Positions 44,569 to 55,137 of a DNA stretch of 64,000 nt are shown piece after piece; within the stretch, counting starts at the first letter, position 1; each line of letters starts with the position of its first letter. Source of the stretch: Brevundimonas fluminis (GTDB taxonomy: Bacteria; Pseudomonadota; Alphaproteobacteria; Caulobacterales; Caulobacteraceae); assembly GCF_003934285.1 (NCBI RefSeq), contig NZ_RQWJ01000004.1, positions 248,001 to 312,000 on the forward strand. The letters run 5' to 3'. A program made the position numbers and the translations under genes. The notes beneath the pieces were generated by a model. It had not been told where the DNA came from and made no database searches. It saw only the letters and a program-made list of their open reading frames with translations.

Positions 44569-45769
44569 CCCGGCGGCCCGCTGGGCCGGCCCGGCTCTGG
44601 GGATGGCGCTGGCCCTCGCCGCGGTCGCCGGCGGCGCCTGGTGGTGGACATCCCAGGACAAGACTGCCGCGGCGGTTCCGGGCGCGCCCGAACGGCCCCC
44701 GGTCGTGGTGGTCGAAGATCTCCCGTCGCTGAGGGACGCGCTGGAGGCCCAGGCCGAGCGAGGGCGCTTCTCGGGCGCGGTGCTGGTGGCGAAAGGCGAC
44801 CGCGTCCTGTTCCGGCAGGCCTACGGCTTCGCCGACCGCGAGGCGGGCTCACCGGTCGAGCTGACCTCCCGATTTCGGCTCGCCTCGGTCAGCAAGCAGT
44901 TCACCGCGGCGGCGATCCTGCGGCTTCAGGACGAAGGCGTGCTGTCGGTCGACGATCCGCTGTGCCGCTGGATCCGGCCGTGCCCGGAGGCGTGGGCGCC
45001 GATCCGGCTGCGTCACCTGCTGTCGCACACGGCGGGCGTGCCGGACCTGATGGCGCAGGCCAACTGGGGCCGGCGGCGCGTGGCCCCGACCACGCTGGCC
45101 GACCTGACGACGGCTTCCGGCTTCTATCGTCTGCAGTTCGAGCCGGGGACGAAGATCCGCTACTCCAACGCCGGCTACAACCTGCTGGCCGCCGTGGTCG
45201 AGGCCGCGAGCGGGGTGGAGTTTCATGCCTGGCTGCAGGCAAACTTCTTCACGCCGCTGGGCATGCACGACACGGGGTATGACGGGTCCGGCACGATCGT
45301 GATGGGATACGCCGACCTGGCGGGCGGACTCACGCCCCAGCCCAACGCCAACGTCAGCGTCATCACCGGCGCGGGCGCGCTGTACTCGACGGTCGACGAC
45401 CTGTTGGTCTGGAACCGCGCCCTGCACGGCGGCGGTCTGCTCACGGACCAGAGCTACGCCGAGATGATCCGCGACCATGGCCCGGCGGACGCGCCGCCCG
45501 AGCGTGGCCGACCTCGCCGGGACTGGGGTTTTGGCCTGTTCGCCAACCGGCTGGGCGAACGGGTCACGCCGGCTTTTCCGGATCGCCAGATCTATCACAC
45601 AGGCAGCTGGTCCGGCTTCCGTAATCTGGTCCTGCATCAGCCGGACGAGGACGTGACGGTCATCGTGCTGGCGAACAACTATCACCGCCAGCCGGAGGTC
45701 ATGCTGATCAGCCAGCAGGCGCTGGCCGAGGCGTTGGGGCGGCCCTTCCCGACCGCGCTGCTCCGCTAG
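44558..45769 (+). CDS. Serine hydrolase, beta-lactamase/transpeptidase-like (class C family)
   Basis: A 403-residue exported protein. An N-terminal hydrophobic segment (about 11-30) is a signal anchor or peptide. The active site shows SVSK (Ser110, Lys113), YSN (202-204) and a third motif HTGSWSGF near residue 346, as in esterase/DD-peptidase members of the AmpC/Pfam beta-lactamase group. HLLSHTAGVPDL is a family hallmark. Such proteins are D-alanyl-D-aminopeptidases, esterases or unassigned; resistance to beta-lactams is not implied. It overlaps era by 11 bases and, at its end, the convergent DHFR-like gene by 4. Confidence 0.9.
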   Translation: MTPSPAARWAGPALGMALALAAVAGGAWWWTSQDKTAAAVPGAPERPPVVVVEDLPSLRDALEAQAERGRFSGAVLVAKGDRVLFRQAYGFADREAGSPVELTSRFRLASVSKQFTAAAILRLQDEGVLSVDDPLCRWIRPCPEAWAPIRLRHLLSHTAGVPDLMAQANWGRRRVAPTTLADLTTASGFYRLQFEPGTKIRYSNAGYNLLAAVVEAASGVEFHAWLQANFFTPLGMHDTGYDGSGTIVMGYADLAGGLTPQPNANVSVITGAGALYSTVDDLLVWNRALHGGGLLTDQSYAEMIRDHGPADAPPERGRPRRDWGFGLFANRLGERVTPAFPDRQIYHTGSWSGFRNLVLHQPDEDVTVIVLANNYHRQPEVMLISQQALAEALGRPFPTALLR

Positions 45770-46425
45770 CCCTCGCGGCGCATCCGCTCCTGCCGTGCGG
45801 CCTCGCGATCGTTCTGCGCCTGGGGGGCGATGGCGGCGGTCTCGACCTGCCCCGCACGGACATAGCGGCTGCAGGTCACGCCGGACGGGGAGTGGCGCGT
45901 CCCGATCATCCGCCAGGCCGACGCGCCCACGCCGTCGCGGAACAGACGCTTGCCCTGACCGAGCACGACCGGAAACACCATCAGCGAGATCTCGTCGATG
46001 ACGTCCGCGGCCAGCAGGGCCTGCACAAGCTCGCCGCTGCCCTGGATCAGCAGATCCCGATCGCCGGACGTCTTGAGCCGCCGCACCGCCTCGCCGGGCT
46101 CTCCCTCCAGGCGGTGACTGTTGGCCCAGGTCAGCGGCGTGGCCGGGCCGGCGACCACGAACTTTTCGATGGCGTTGAAGGTCCGGCCGATCTCGTCGTC
46201 CTGCTCCGGCCAGTGGGCGGCGAAGATCTCATAGGTCTTGCGGCCCAGCAGCAGGTCGTAGTCGCGCCCGATCCAGCCCTCCATCATCTCGCCGACCGTC
46301 TCGTCGAAGTGAGGCGCCAGCCAGCCGCCGTAGGAGAAGCCGCCGGTCCAGTCCTCGGTGGGGCCTCCGGGCGCCTGCATCACGCCGTCAAGGGTGACGA
46401 AGGTCGACAGTCGAAGCTTGCGCAT
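45766..46425 (-). CDS. Dihydrofolate reductase family protein (RibD C-terminal domain type)
   Basis: A 219-residue protein of the YwjB/YyaP-like DHFR family. KLRLSTFVTLDGVMQAPGGP (about 3-22), GRKTYEIFAAHWPEQDD (about 61-77) and LLIQGSGELVQALLAADVID (about 125-144) are typical. It should bind NADPH; the substrate is unknown. A 30-residue charged tail at the C-terminus (TAAIAPQAQNDREAARQ) is not conserved in general. It is the last gene of the ArsR-led operon, starting 2 bases after the GST stop. Confidence 0.87.
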   Translation of the reverse strand: MRKLRLSTFVTLDGVMQAPGGPTEDWTGGFSYGGWLAPHFDETVGEMMEGWIGRDYDLLLGRKTYEIFAAHWPEQDDEIGRTFNAIEKFVVAGPATPLTWANSHRLEGEPGEAVRRLKTSGDRDLLIQGSGELVQALLAADVIDEISLMVFPVVLGQGKRLFRDGVGASAWRMIGTRHSPSGVTCSRYVRAGQVETAAIAPQAQNDREAARQERMRREG

Positions 46426-46427
46426 CG

Positions 46428-47069
46428 TCAGGCCTCCCCGCGGCCGGCGTCCGCCGCGGCGAAATGGGCCATCTGGTCGGCGTGCGCCTTGCGGAAGGCC
46501 GGGCGGTCGGTGACCCGGGCGACGTAGGCTTCGGTCGCGGGCCGGTCACCGAAGGCCCGCACCTGCGTAACGCGCAGGACGTCGGCCATCAGAAGGTCGG
46601 CGACGGTGAACCGGTCCGCGGCCAGCCACGCGCGCCCGTTCAGCACGCCTTCCATGTGGTCGAGCCGACTCTTCAGCCAGCCGTCCAGACCGTTGTCCGC
46701 CGTGCCCGACAGACCGAGGAACCACCAGGGGACGGTCACCATCTCCAGAGAGTTGAGGGCGGCGATCACCCACTGAAGGGTCGCCGCCTCGCCGGCCGGG
46801 TCGCGCGGCGCCAGGGCCTCGCTCTTCTTCGCCAGATGCAGCAGGCCGGCGCCGCTCTCGAACAGCTCCACCTCACCATCCTGAAGGAACGGGATCTGCC
46901 CGAACGGCTGATGCGCGAAATGGTCGGGCCCCTTGTCGGTGAGCGGCACCGTGCGGACGACGTAGGGCAGGCCCGCCTCCTCGCACGCCCAGCGCAGACG
47001 CAGATCCCGAACGAAGCCGCGCGGCATGCCAGGGACCCAGTCATAGGTCCAGATCGTCAGGCCGCTCAT
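46428..47069 (-). CDS. Glutathione S-transferase family protein
   Basis: A 213-residue GST. The thioredoxin-fold N-terminal domain has WACEEAGLPYVVRTV (about 27-41), FGQIPFLQDGEVELFESGA (about 56-74, with the cis-Pro and the Glu-Ser that bind glutathione), and the helical C-terminal domain has FTVADLLMADVL (about 167-178). It conjugates or reduces with glutathione. The ATG at 47069 overlaps the VOC gene stop (ATGA); a longer in-frame start upstream lies within the VOC gene and is less likely. Confidence 0.88.
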   Translation of the reverse strand: MSGLTIWTYDWVPGMPRGFVRDLRLRWACEEAGLPYVVRTVPLTDKGPDHFAHQPFGQIPFLQDGEVELFESGAGLLHLAKKSEALAPRDPAGEAATLQWVIAALNSLEMVTVPWWFLGLSGTADNGLDGWLKSRLDHMEGVLNGRAWLAADRFTVADLLMADVLRVTQVRAFGDRPATEAYVARVTDRPAFRKAHADQMAHFAAADAGRGEA

Positions 47070-47506
47070 TGGGCGGGGGTCCAGCCCTCGGCGGGGATGG
47101 TGTTGACCATCCACGGCACGCCGAACCTGTCGGTCAGCATGCCGAAGCCGGGGGACCAGAAGGTTTCGCCGAACGGCATGCCGGCCACGCCGCCTTGCGA
47201 AAGCTCCCGGTACCAGCGCTCGGCCTCGGCCTTGTCGGCCGTGTGCAGGGTGACGTCGAAGCCGTTGCGGGGCTTGCCGTAGCTGGGCGCGAACTCCGGG
47301 ATGCCGTCGGATCCCATGATCGCCTGGTCTCCCACCTCCAGCCAGCAGTGCATCAGCTGGTCGCGGTACTTCGGGTCGACCGGCATGTCCGGGGGGCCGT
47401 CGCCGTAGGTCATGGCGGCCGTGATCCTTCCGCCCAGCACGCGGGCGTAGAACTCGAAGGCTTCGCGGCAGTCGCCGGTGAAGCTGAGGCTGGTCACGAT
47501 CTTCAT
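47066..47506 (-). CDS. VOC family (glyoxalase/PhnB-like) protein
   Basis: A 146-residue PhnB/YjdN-type protein. LSFTGDCREAFEFYARVLGG (about 7-26), MHCWLEVGDQAIMGSDG and the C-terminal FGMLTDRFGVPWMVN show the paired beta-alpha-beta-beta-beta modules. Members bind small ligands and metals; most are uncharacterised. It lies in the ArsR operon between the second SRPBCC gene and the GST gene. Confidence 0.87.
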   Translation of the reverse strand: MKIVTSLSFTGDCREAFEFYARVLGGRITAAMTYGDGPPDMPVDPKYRDQLMHCWLEVGDQAIMGSDGIPEFAPSYGKPRNGFDVTLHTADKAEAERWYRELSQGGVAGMPFGETFWSPGFGMLTDRFGVPWMVNTIPAEGWTPAQ

Positions 47507-47531
47507 GGTCGTCTCCTCGCGGGAAGGGGAT

Positions 47532-48023
47532 TCAGTCGGGATTCGCCGCCAGCCAGGCTTCCAGCCGATCGAGGGTGGAGTTCCAGCCGTATTCGTGGCC
47601 GGTCAGGCTGCGTTCGGACTTCAGGCCCTCGTGGGTGAAGTCCATGCGGGTGCGGCCGTCGTCGGTTTCGTGGAGCAGGACCGTGACGAGGGTGTCGGCC
47701 GGCGGGCCGTCCTCATGGCTCTCGTCCCACCTGAAGGTGAAGACCAGCCGCTCGGGCTCGACGATCTCGCGGTAGTGGCCGCCCTGCCAGAGATCCTCGC
47801 CGGTCTCGACCGAGCGAAGACACGCGCGCCATTCGCCGCCGACCCTCAGGTCGTTGGTCCCCGACACCATCGGCCACTCGACCGGCCCCATCCAGTTCAC
47901 CCGCATCTCCGGACGGGTCCACGCCATCCACACCAGGGCGCGGGGCGCGTCGAACGTCCGGCTCAGGCGCAGCCGATGCGGCAGCACAGCGGGGAGGACG
48001 GGCAGGGTGGCGGCGGGGACCAT
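47532..48023 (-). CDS. SRPBCC domain (AHSA1/ATPase-activator-like) protein
   Basis: A 163-residue START-like fold protein. LSRTFDAPRALVWMAWTRPE (about 20-39), GGEWRACLRS, YREIVEPERLVFTFRWDES, and the C-terminal helix WNSTLDRLEAWLAAN are typical of the AHSA1/PF08327 group. These bind hydrophobic small molecules. It starts 1 base beyond the stop of the upstream SRPBCC gene, so the pair is co-translated. The two paralogues are only moderately similar by eye. Confidence 0.87.
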   Translation of the reverse strand: MVPAATLPVLPAVLPHRLRLSRTFDAPRALVWMAWTRPEMRVNWMGPVEWPMVSGTNDLRVGGEWRACLRSVETGEDLWQGGHYREIVEPERLVFTFRWDESHEDGPPADTLVTVLLHETDDGRTRMDFTHEGLKSERSLTGHEYGWNSTLDRLEAWLAANPD

Positions 48024-48024
48024 G

Positions 48025-48528
48025 TCAGAAGGACTTCACGATCTGGTTCAGCTGGTCGGCGACCTGACCCCAGCCTTCATGGAAGCCCATTTCGACATGC
48101 TGCTTCATCGTCGCCTCGTTCCAGTGGCTGGCCGTGGCCTTGTAACGCGTCTTGCCGTCCGCGGTCGGTTCGAACTCGACGCGGGCCACCATGAACGGGG
48201 CGCCGGCCGGCTTCCAGTCGGGCGTGAAGGCGTCGGTCGAGATCAGGCGGCGGTTCGGCACCACCTCCAGGAAGACGCCCGAGTTGGGGAAGCGCTCGCC
48301 GTCGGGGCCGTGCATGACGAAGTTGAACCGCCCGCCCGGGCGCGGCTCGATCACCGCGTCGGTGATGCTCCACGGCCTGGGGGCGAACCACTGCGACAGG
48401 ATCGCGGGGTCCGTGTAGGCGCGGTACACCTTCTCGGGCGGGGCGTCGATGACGCGTTCCAGGACCAGATCGAACGCGTGGGCCACGCCGTCGGTGTCGC
48501 AGGGATTGGTCTCAGTTTCGTTCGCCAT
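48025..48528 (-). CDS. SRPBCC domain (AHSA1-like) protein
   Basis: A 167-residue START-like protein. LVLERVIDAPPEKVYRAYTD followed by PAILSQWFAPRPW (about 21-53), EPRPGGRFNFVMHGPDGERF and MGFHEGWGQVADQLNQIV are hallmark segments of the ligand-binding fold. Its 5' end overlaps the ArsR gene by 17 bases, which argues strongly for functional pairing with the regulator. Confidence 0.88.
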   Translation of the reverse strand: MANETETNPCDTDGVAHAFDLVLERVIDAPPEKVYRAYTDPAILSQWFAPRPWSITDAVIEPRPGGRFNFVMHGPDGERFPNSGVFLEVVPNRRLISTDAFTPDWKPAGAPFMVARVEFEPTADGKTRYKATASHWNEATMKQHVEMGFHEGWGQVADQLNQIVKSF

Positions 48529-48859
48529 CGTCTTTTCCTTTCTGAACCTTGCGCAGATAATCTTCCAGCCGGTCGAAGCTCTGGTCCCAGTATCGGCGGT
48601 AGTGTTCGATCCACTCCGCGACGCCCTTCAGGGCCATGGGCTCCAGGCGGGCCGGGCGCCACTGGGCGTCCCTGCCGCGGCTGATCAGACCCGCCTTTTC
48701 CAGGACCTTCAGGTGTTTCGACACGGCCGGCAGGCTGATGTCGAAGGGCTCGGCCAGCTCGTTCACCGACGCCTCGCCCTCGCACAGTCGCGCCAGAATG
48801 GCGCGACGGGTGGGGTCGGCGAGGGCGGCGAACTTGAGGCTGAGCGGATCGGCGGACAT
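48512..48859 (-). CDS. ArsR family winged-helix regulator (SRPBCC-associated)
   Basis: A 115-residue metalloregulator-fold protein without the usual metal-binding cysteines. FAALADPTRRAILARLCEGE (about 10-29) and the recognition region ISLPAVSKHLKVLEKAGLIS (about 41-60) are clear, followed by HYRRYWDQSFDRLEDYL. ArsR proteins of this kind usually control a neighbouring AHSA1 gene. It overlaps the first SRPBCC gene, and two dyad repeats lie in its promoter region (48874-48931), so it likely autoregulates the operon. Confidence 0.92.
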   Translation of the reverse strand: MSADPLSLKFAALADPTRRAILARLCEGEASVNELAEPFDISLPAVSKHLKVLEKAGLISRGRDAQWRPARLEPMALKGVAEWIEHYRRYWDQSFDRLEDYLRKVQKGKDDGERN

Positions 48860-48873
48860 GGCGGACCGGTGTT

Positions 48874-48931
48874 GAACTGTTCGGTTAAATACGGAACGCC
48901 CGTTTCCTTGTCAACCGTTCGGTTAAATACG
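48874..48931. promoter_or_regulatory. Double dyad operator between arsR operon and the divergent NTF2-like gene
   Basis: The 15-mer GTTCGGTTAAATACG occurs twice in direct orientation (48879-48893 and 48917-48931), 38 bases apart. Each copy forms part of a dyad: AACTGTTCGGTT (48875-48886, one mismatch) and the perfect AACCGTTCGGTT (48913-48924). Both lie upstream of arsR (start 48859) and upstream of the gene at 48970, so one ArsR could control both directions. Confidence 0.68.
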
Positions 48932-48969
48932 AGGAGCCGCTCTAGGATCGACGGTCAAAGGAGCCCACC

Positions 48970-49428
48970 ATGTCCGTCGTCCTCGCCCTCGTCGCGGCCC
49001 TGTCCGCGGATCCGGAAACCGCCACCGTCGAGGCCGTGATCGACCGCATGCACCAGGCGGCTTCTCAGGCCGACGGCGCGGCATACTTCGGCCAGTTCAC
49101 CCCGGATGCGCGCTTCGTCGGAACGGACGCGACGGAGCACTGGCCGCTGACCGATTTTCGCGCCTATGCGGAGCCGTACTTCGCGCGGGGCCGTGGCTGG
49201 ACCTACGTGCCCCGCGACCGGGTGGTGACGATCGCCCCGATCGCCTGCCGTTGCGTGGCCTGGTTCGACGAGAAGCTGACCAACGAAAGCTACGGCGACC
49301 TTCGAGGATCCGGCGTGCTGCGTCTGACGGACGACGGCTGGAAGATCGAGCAGTACGTGCTCAGCTTGTCCGTACCGAACGATCGAGCGGCTCGCGTCGT
49401 TGAGGTGATCGCCGCTCCCGGCGAATGA
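48970..49428 (+). CDS. NTF2-like (SnoaL/DUF4440) fold protein
   Basis: A 152-residue cone-fold protein: VEAVIDRMHQAASQADGAAY, FTPDARFVGTDATEHWPLTD, ARGRGWTYVPRDR and GDLRGSGVLRLTDDGWKIEQ fit the DUF4440/SnoaL_3 group. An N-terminal stretch (residues 1-15) might be a signal peptide. The ATG at 48970 has AAGGAG. It is divergent from arsR and shares its operator region. The last 68 bases overlap the convergent gene at 49361. Function unknown. Confidence 0.83.
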   Translation: MSVVLALVAALSADPETATVEAVIDRMHQAASQADGAAYFGQFTPDARFVGTDATEHWPLTDFRAYAEPYFARGRGWTYVPRDRVVTIAPIACRCVAWFDEKLTNESYGDLRGSGVLRLTDDGWKIEQYVLSLSVPNDRAARVVEVIAAPGE

Positions 49429-50383
49429 GGGCGCCGTCGGACTCAGCCTCGATCACACGATCGATGCCTTCATTGGTGCGGGCGTCGATGGCGAGCATCT
49501 GCCGCTCGAGCTCATAGCCCTCGTCCATCAGCTTCAAGGCCTCGATCCGGCGCGCCTCGAACCGGCGGAAGACGCCGCGGTCGCTGAACATGAACATGCC
49601 GCCCATGGGCTGCCATGCGCCCTTGCTCGCCTCCAGCATGTCCAGGTGCGCGTCCAGAAGGTCCAGCAGCCCGGCCTGCACCTCCCAATAGCGCTTCAGC
49701 AACGGCGCCTTGTCGCCGGCCCCGATGTCGAACCGCTCCAGCACGGCCGACCGTGAGTCCCGATCCACCACATTGTCCTCCAGCACCTTGCGGGCCGTGG
49801 CGTCGGCTTCGGCGAGGCGCGCGGGCGCCTCGGTGACCAGCCGGCGGGCCTGGACAAGCCGTTCTCGCGCCTCGTCGAAGCCGCCGTCCCGATCGAGTCC
49901 GCGCGGGCTGAACGAACTGCGCCCCATGGTGAAGGCCAGCTGGCGGTGGACCGCCTGATGGGCCCATGTCTGCTTGTTGCGCGAGTCGGTCAGCGCCTCG
50001 ACCAGCCGCACCGCATAGCCGGCGCGATCCGCCTCCAGTGTGCGAGCGACCGTTTGCGGCGCCCCGACCAGCAGAGCCACGATGGCAAGACCGCCGGCAT
50101 AGGCCAGCCCGTGCCGTCGGTTCGCCGGCTGAAGGATCAGGGCGTTGACGGCTCCGCCGACCGCGGCCGCCATCAGCAGGGATGTCAGAACGAGGGCCCC
50201 GATCGAGGTGATCCAGATGGTCACGCTGGCGCCGTCGGTGCCGTCCCCGAACGCCTCGGCTTCGAGCACGCCCGAGGTCCACCACGCGGCGCCGGCGACG
50301 AGGGCGGCCCCCGCGATCAGGAACGGCCAGCTGGGAACCTTCGCCTGCCAGGCGCGACGACGGGATCCTGAGAACTTGTCCAT
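49361..50383 (-). CDS. Uncharacterised two-helix membrane protein
   Basis: A 340-residue protein with helices at about 19-38 (PFLIAGAALVAGAAWWTSG), 54-82 (TIWITSIGALVLTSLLMAAA) and 90-108, then a soluble, highly charged alpha-helical domain (about 120-330) rich in Arg/Glu/Ala, likely coiled coil (RLVQARRLVTEAPARLAEAD, ALKLMDEGYELERQMLAID). No family is recognised. The last 23 codons (to 49361) overlap the antisense NTF2-like gene; the C-terminal tail is Arg/Ser/Pro-rich, so a shorter ancestral gene is possible. The ATG at 50383 follows GGGGGAG. Confidence 0.65.
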   Translation of the reverse strand: MDKFSGSRRRAWQAKVPSWPFLIAGAALVAGAAWWTSGVLEAEAFGDGTDGASVTIWITSIGALVLTSLLMAAAVGGAVNALILQPANRRHGLAYAGGLAIVALLVGAPQTVARTLEADRAGYAVRLVEALTDSRNKQTWAHQAVHRQLAFTMGRSSFSPRGLDRDGGFDEARERLVQARRLVTEAPARLAEADATARKVLEDNVVDRDSRSAVLERFDIGAGDKAPLLKRYWEVQAGLLDLLDAHLDMLEASKGAWQPMGGMFMFSDRGVFRRFEARRIEALKLMDEGYELERQMLAIDARTNEGIDRVIEAESDGALIRRERRSPQRREPLDRSVRTS

Positions 50384-50476
50384 GTGCTTCAACTCCCCCG
50401 TGCGCAGGATAAGCCGGGGAACCGGGGGCCGCGCAAGGGGCCTTGCGCCCCGGTGGGCGGGCGCTAAGCCGGGAGC

Positions 50477-51208
50477 ATGGAATTCACCGACGAGGCCGTG
50501 GTTCTGGCCGCCAGGGCGCACGGCGACACGGGGGCGGTCGTCGACCTGCTGACCCGTGAACACGGCCGTCGCATGGCCTATGTGGCCGGCGGCGCCTCGC
50601 GACGGATGAAACCGTTCCTCCAGCCCGGCGCGCGGGTCGAGGTCGAGCTGAGGGCGCGCACGGCCGACCAGCTTGGCTCGGCGCGGCTGGAGCCTGTGGG
50701 CGAGGGGCCAAGCGCCCTGTTCGACGACGCCCTGGCCCTGCTGGGGCTGTCTTCGGCCGCCGCCGTGGCGCAGGCGGCCCTGCCCGAACGCGAGGCGCAC
50801 CCCGGGGCCTTTCTGGCCTTCGAGGCGCTGACGTCGGCGCTGGCGCTGCGCGATCTCTGGCCGGCGGTCTACGTGCGGTTTGAAAGCGGTCTTCTGGAAG
50901 AGCTGGGCTTCGGCCTGGATCTGGCCAGCTGCGCCGTCACGGGGACGGTCGACGATCTGGCCTGGGTCAGTCCCCGCACGGGCCGCGCGGTCTCGGCGGA
51001 GGCCGGCGCCCCCTACGCCGATCGCCTGCTGCGCCTGCCGCCCTTCCTTCTGGGGGCGCAGGCCGGATTGGGTGAGGGCGACGTGCGCGACGGGCTCGCC
51101 CTGACGGCCCACTTTCTCCAGCGCTGCGTCTTCGACCCGCTGAACCGTCCCTTGCCGGAGGCGCGCGACCGGATGGTCGAGCGGCTGAGGGCCGCCGGAC
51201 TCGCCTGA
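50477..51208 (+). CDS. recO: DNA repair protein RecO
   Basis: A 243-residue recombination mediator. MEFTDEAVVLAARAHGDTGA (about 1-20) followed by VVDLLTREHGRRMAYVAGGA is the N-terminal OB fold; the C-terminal helical domain carries FESGLLEELGFGLDLASCAV (about 135-154). A complete zinc-finger set is not evident. RecO with RecR loads RecA on SSB-coated gaps. Start ATG has GGGAG. It is commonly next to era in related genomes, but here lies beyond the accessory block, convergent with parE. Confidence 0.94.
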   Translation: MEFTDEAVVLAARAHGDTGAVVDLLTREHGRRMAYVAGGASRRMKPFLQPGARVEVELRARTADQLGSARLEPVGEGPSALFDDALALLGLSSAAAVAQAALPEREAHPGAFLAFEALTSALALRDLWPAVYVRFESGLLEELGFGLDLASCAVTGTVDDLAWVSPRTGRAVSAEAGAPYADRLLRLPPFLLGAQAGLGEGDVRDGLALTAHFLQRCVFDPLNRPLPEARDRMVERLRAAGLA

Positions 51209-51220
51209 AACCGGCGCGGA

Positions 51221-53305
<2,085 letters not shown>

Positions 53306-54663
53306 GGGCCGATGATGAGACGATTCGGGGACGGCTCCGGTAGACCCCGTGCGGGTCGGCGGCAAGCGGAACGGGGACGGAATCGGGCAGAACCGAGCGC
53401 GTCACGACCGCGAGGAACAGGACCCAGGGCAGGCCCTGGTGCGCCATTATGATGCTCTCGGACAGGCTGAGCATCAGGAAGGCGGCGAGGAAGCCCAGCG
53501 CCCACCAGCCCTCCTGAGCCCCGGCGCGGCCCGAACGCAGGACGGAGGCGACGACGGCGAAGACCGCCATGCCGCCGACCAGCAGGGCGCCGGGCCAGCC
53601 CAGCTGGACGAGGACGTCGATCCAGCCGTGGTGGGCGTTGGGGACCAGCCAGCCGGTCTCGACGCGGATCCAGTCGGCCGGGACGCTGTCGCGCTCCCAG
53701 AAGGCGCCGTAGCCCCAGCCGGTCCAGGGACGCTCGGCCACGCGGGTCATCAGCGCCTCCCAGATCTCGGTGCGGCCGGTCAGCGACGGATCCTTGCCCA
53801 GCACCTCCAGAATCTCGACCGAGTGGCTGTCCCAGATCAGGAAGCCCACGCCGCCGGCGGCCGCGGCGGCCCAGACGGCGAAGACGGCGAAGGCGGCGCC
53901 GCCCTGCCGCATGGTCCAGAAACCGGCGATCATGCCGACGCCCAGCACCAGGCACAGCAGCGAGGTCTTGGACTGGGTCGCCAGCACCAGCGCCGAGGCG
54001 AGGACGAGGGCGAGCGCGGGGATCAGGCGCCGCCGGTCGGGCGAGGCCAGGCAGGCGGCCGAGGCCGTGGCGACGATGACCATGACCGCGCCCATCTGGT
54101 TCTTCTCGTACCAGAGGCCGCGCCACAGGCCGGCGTTGTCGGCCTGGTGCACGCCATAGGCGGGGAAGGCGAAGACCATGATCAGGCTGCCGACCGCCAT
54201 GATCAGTCCGGTCCGCATCAACAGGCGCGGCAGGTGCGGGCCGCGGAAGGCCGCGCCGAGGTACAGGGCGAAGCCGCAGGAGATGGCCAGGGCGATGGCG
54301 CGGCGCGACGTCACCTCCGGGAACAGCGACCACCACTTGGACGCATAGGCCCACAGCACCAGCAGGCCGATGACGACCATGGCCGGCCACGCGCGCCACA
54401 GGCGGTCGATCCTGTAGATGAGCAGCCCCGCCGTCATCGCATAGACCGGCAGCCAGGCGAGGCGCAGGACCGGCGTCTCCTCCTGCGTCGGCGCGAAGAT
54501 CGGCCCGATCAGGGCTCCGGTCAGCATGAACAGGATGAACACGCACGCCGCCGTCTCCCACCACGCGGGGGCGGGCTCGAGCGGAGCGGCGGTCAGGGCG
54601 GAATCGCGCACCGGGGCAGGGTGGCGGGGTGCGCTTAACGAACCGTTTGGCGCGGCGCGATGG

Positions 54664-55137
54664 CTAGTCTGTCGGGGGAGCTAACGCCATGAGGGCCTCG
54701 AAAGAGAGGTCTGTCGGCGGTGCCTGCAGGGCCATCGGCACGTGGCTGACAGCAAAGGAATTGCCGCAGTTGCTTACGGCATATTCCCGCCGCGCGGGAT
54801 CATCGAAGCCGACTGGTCTTTTCGAGCCTACGAATACCAGATACCAGCCGCCGACCATCATCGGCCAGCGGCCCGTGCTGTTCTCACTGAACAGCAGGAG
54901 GTTGGCGGGCGGCTCGCCTTTGTAGCTTCGCAGGGCGCGGACGGAATACTCGATGCCCTCGAAGCCATCGGGATCGTCGTCGGCGGGATCGAGCCGTGCT
55001 GATGTGACCTGAGCGAGGAACACGTATTCGGCTTCAGCGAACTCCTCAGCCACGGTGGGGTATCGCTCACAGTATGCCCGCGACGGCGAAGCCGTGGCCG
55101 CCAGCAAGAGACCTGTGAGAAACCAGACGACGCGCAT
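54664..55137 (-). CDS. Exported protein of unknown function
   Basis: A 157-residue protein with a signal peptide (about 1-21, ending SPSRAYC) and a soluble domain containing YSVRALRSYKGEPPANLLLF and MMVGGWYLVFVGSKRP, plus cysteines in CERYP and SNCGNS that could pair. Weakly reminiscent of secreted TIMP/netrin-like beta-barrel domains, which have an N-terminal Cys and a VFLAQV-type strand; that is only an impression. The ATG shares one base with the uvrD stop (TGATG), so it is translated with uvrD. Confidence 0.72.
   Translation of the reverse strand: MRVVWFLTGLLLAATASPSRAYCERYPTVAEEFAEAEYVFLAQVTSARLDPADDDPDGFEGIEYSVRALRSYKGEPPANLLLFSENSTGRWPMMVGGWYLVFVGSKRPVGFDDPARREYAVSNCGNSFAVSHVPMALQAPPTDLSFEALMALAPPTD

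Noticed and set aside
44558..45769. Beta-lactamase resistance gene
   Set aside because: The SxxK and YSN motifs define the broad serine hydrolase family; members are mostly peptidases or esterases, so resistance is not supported.
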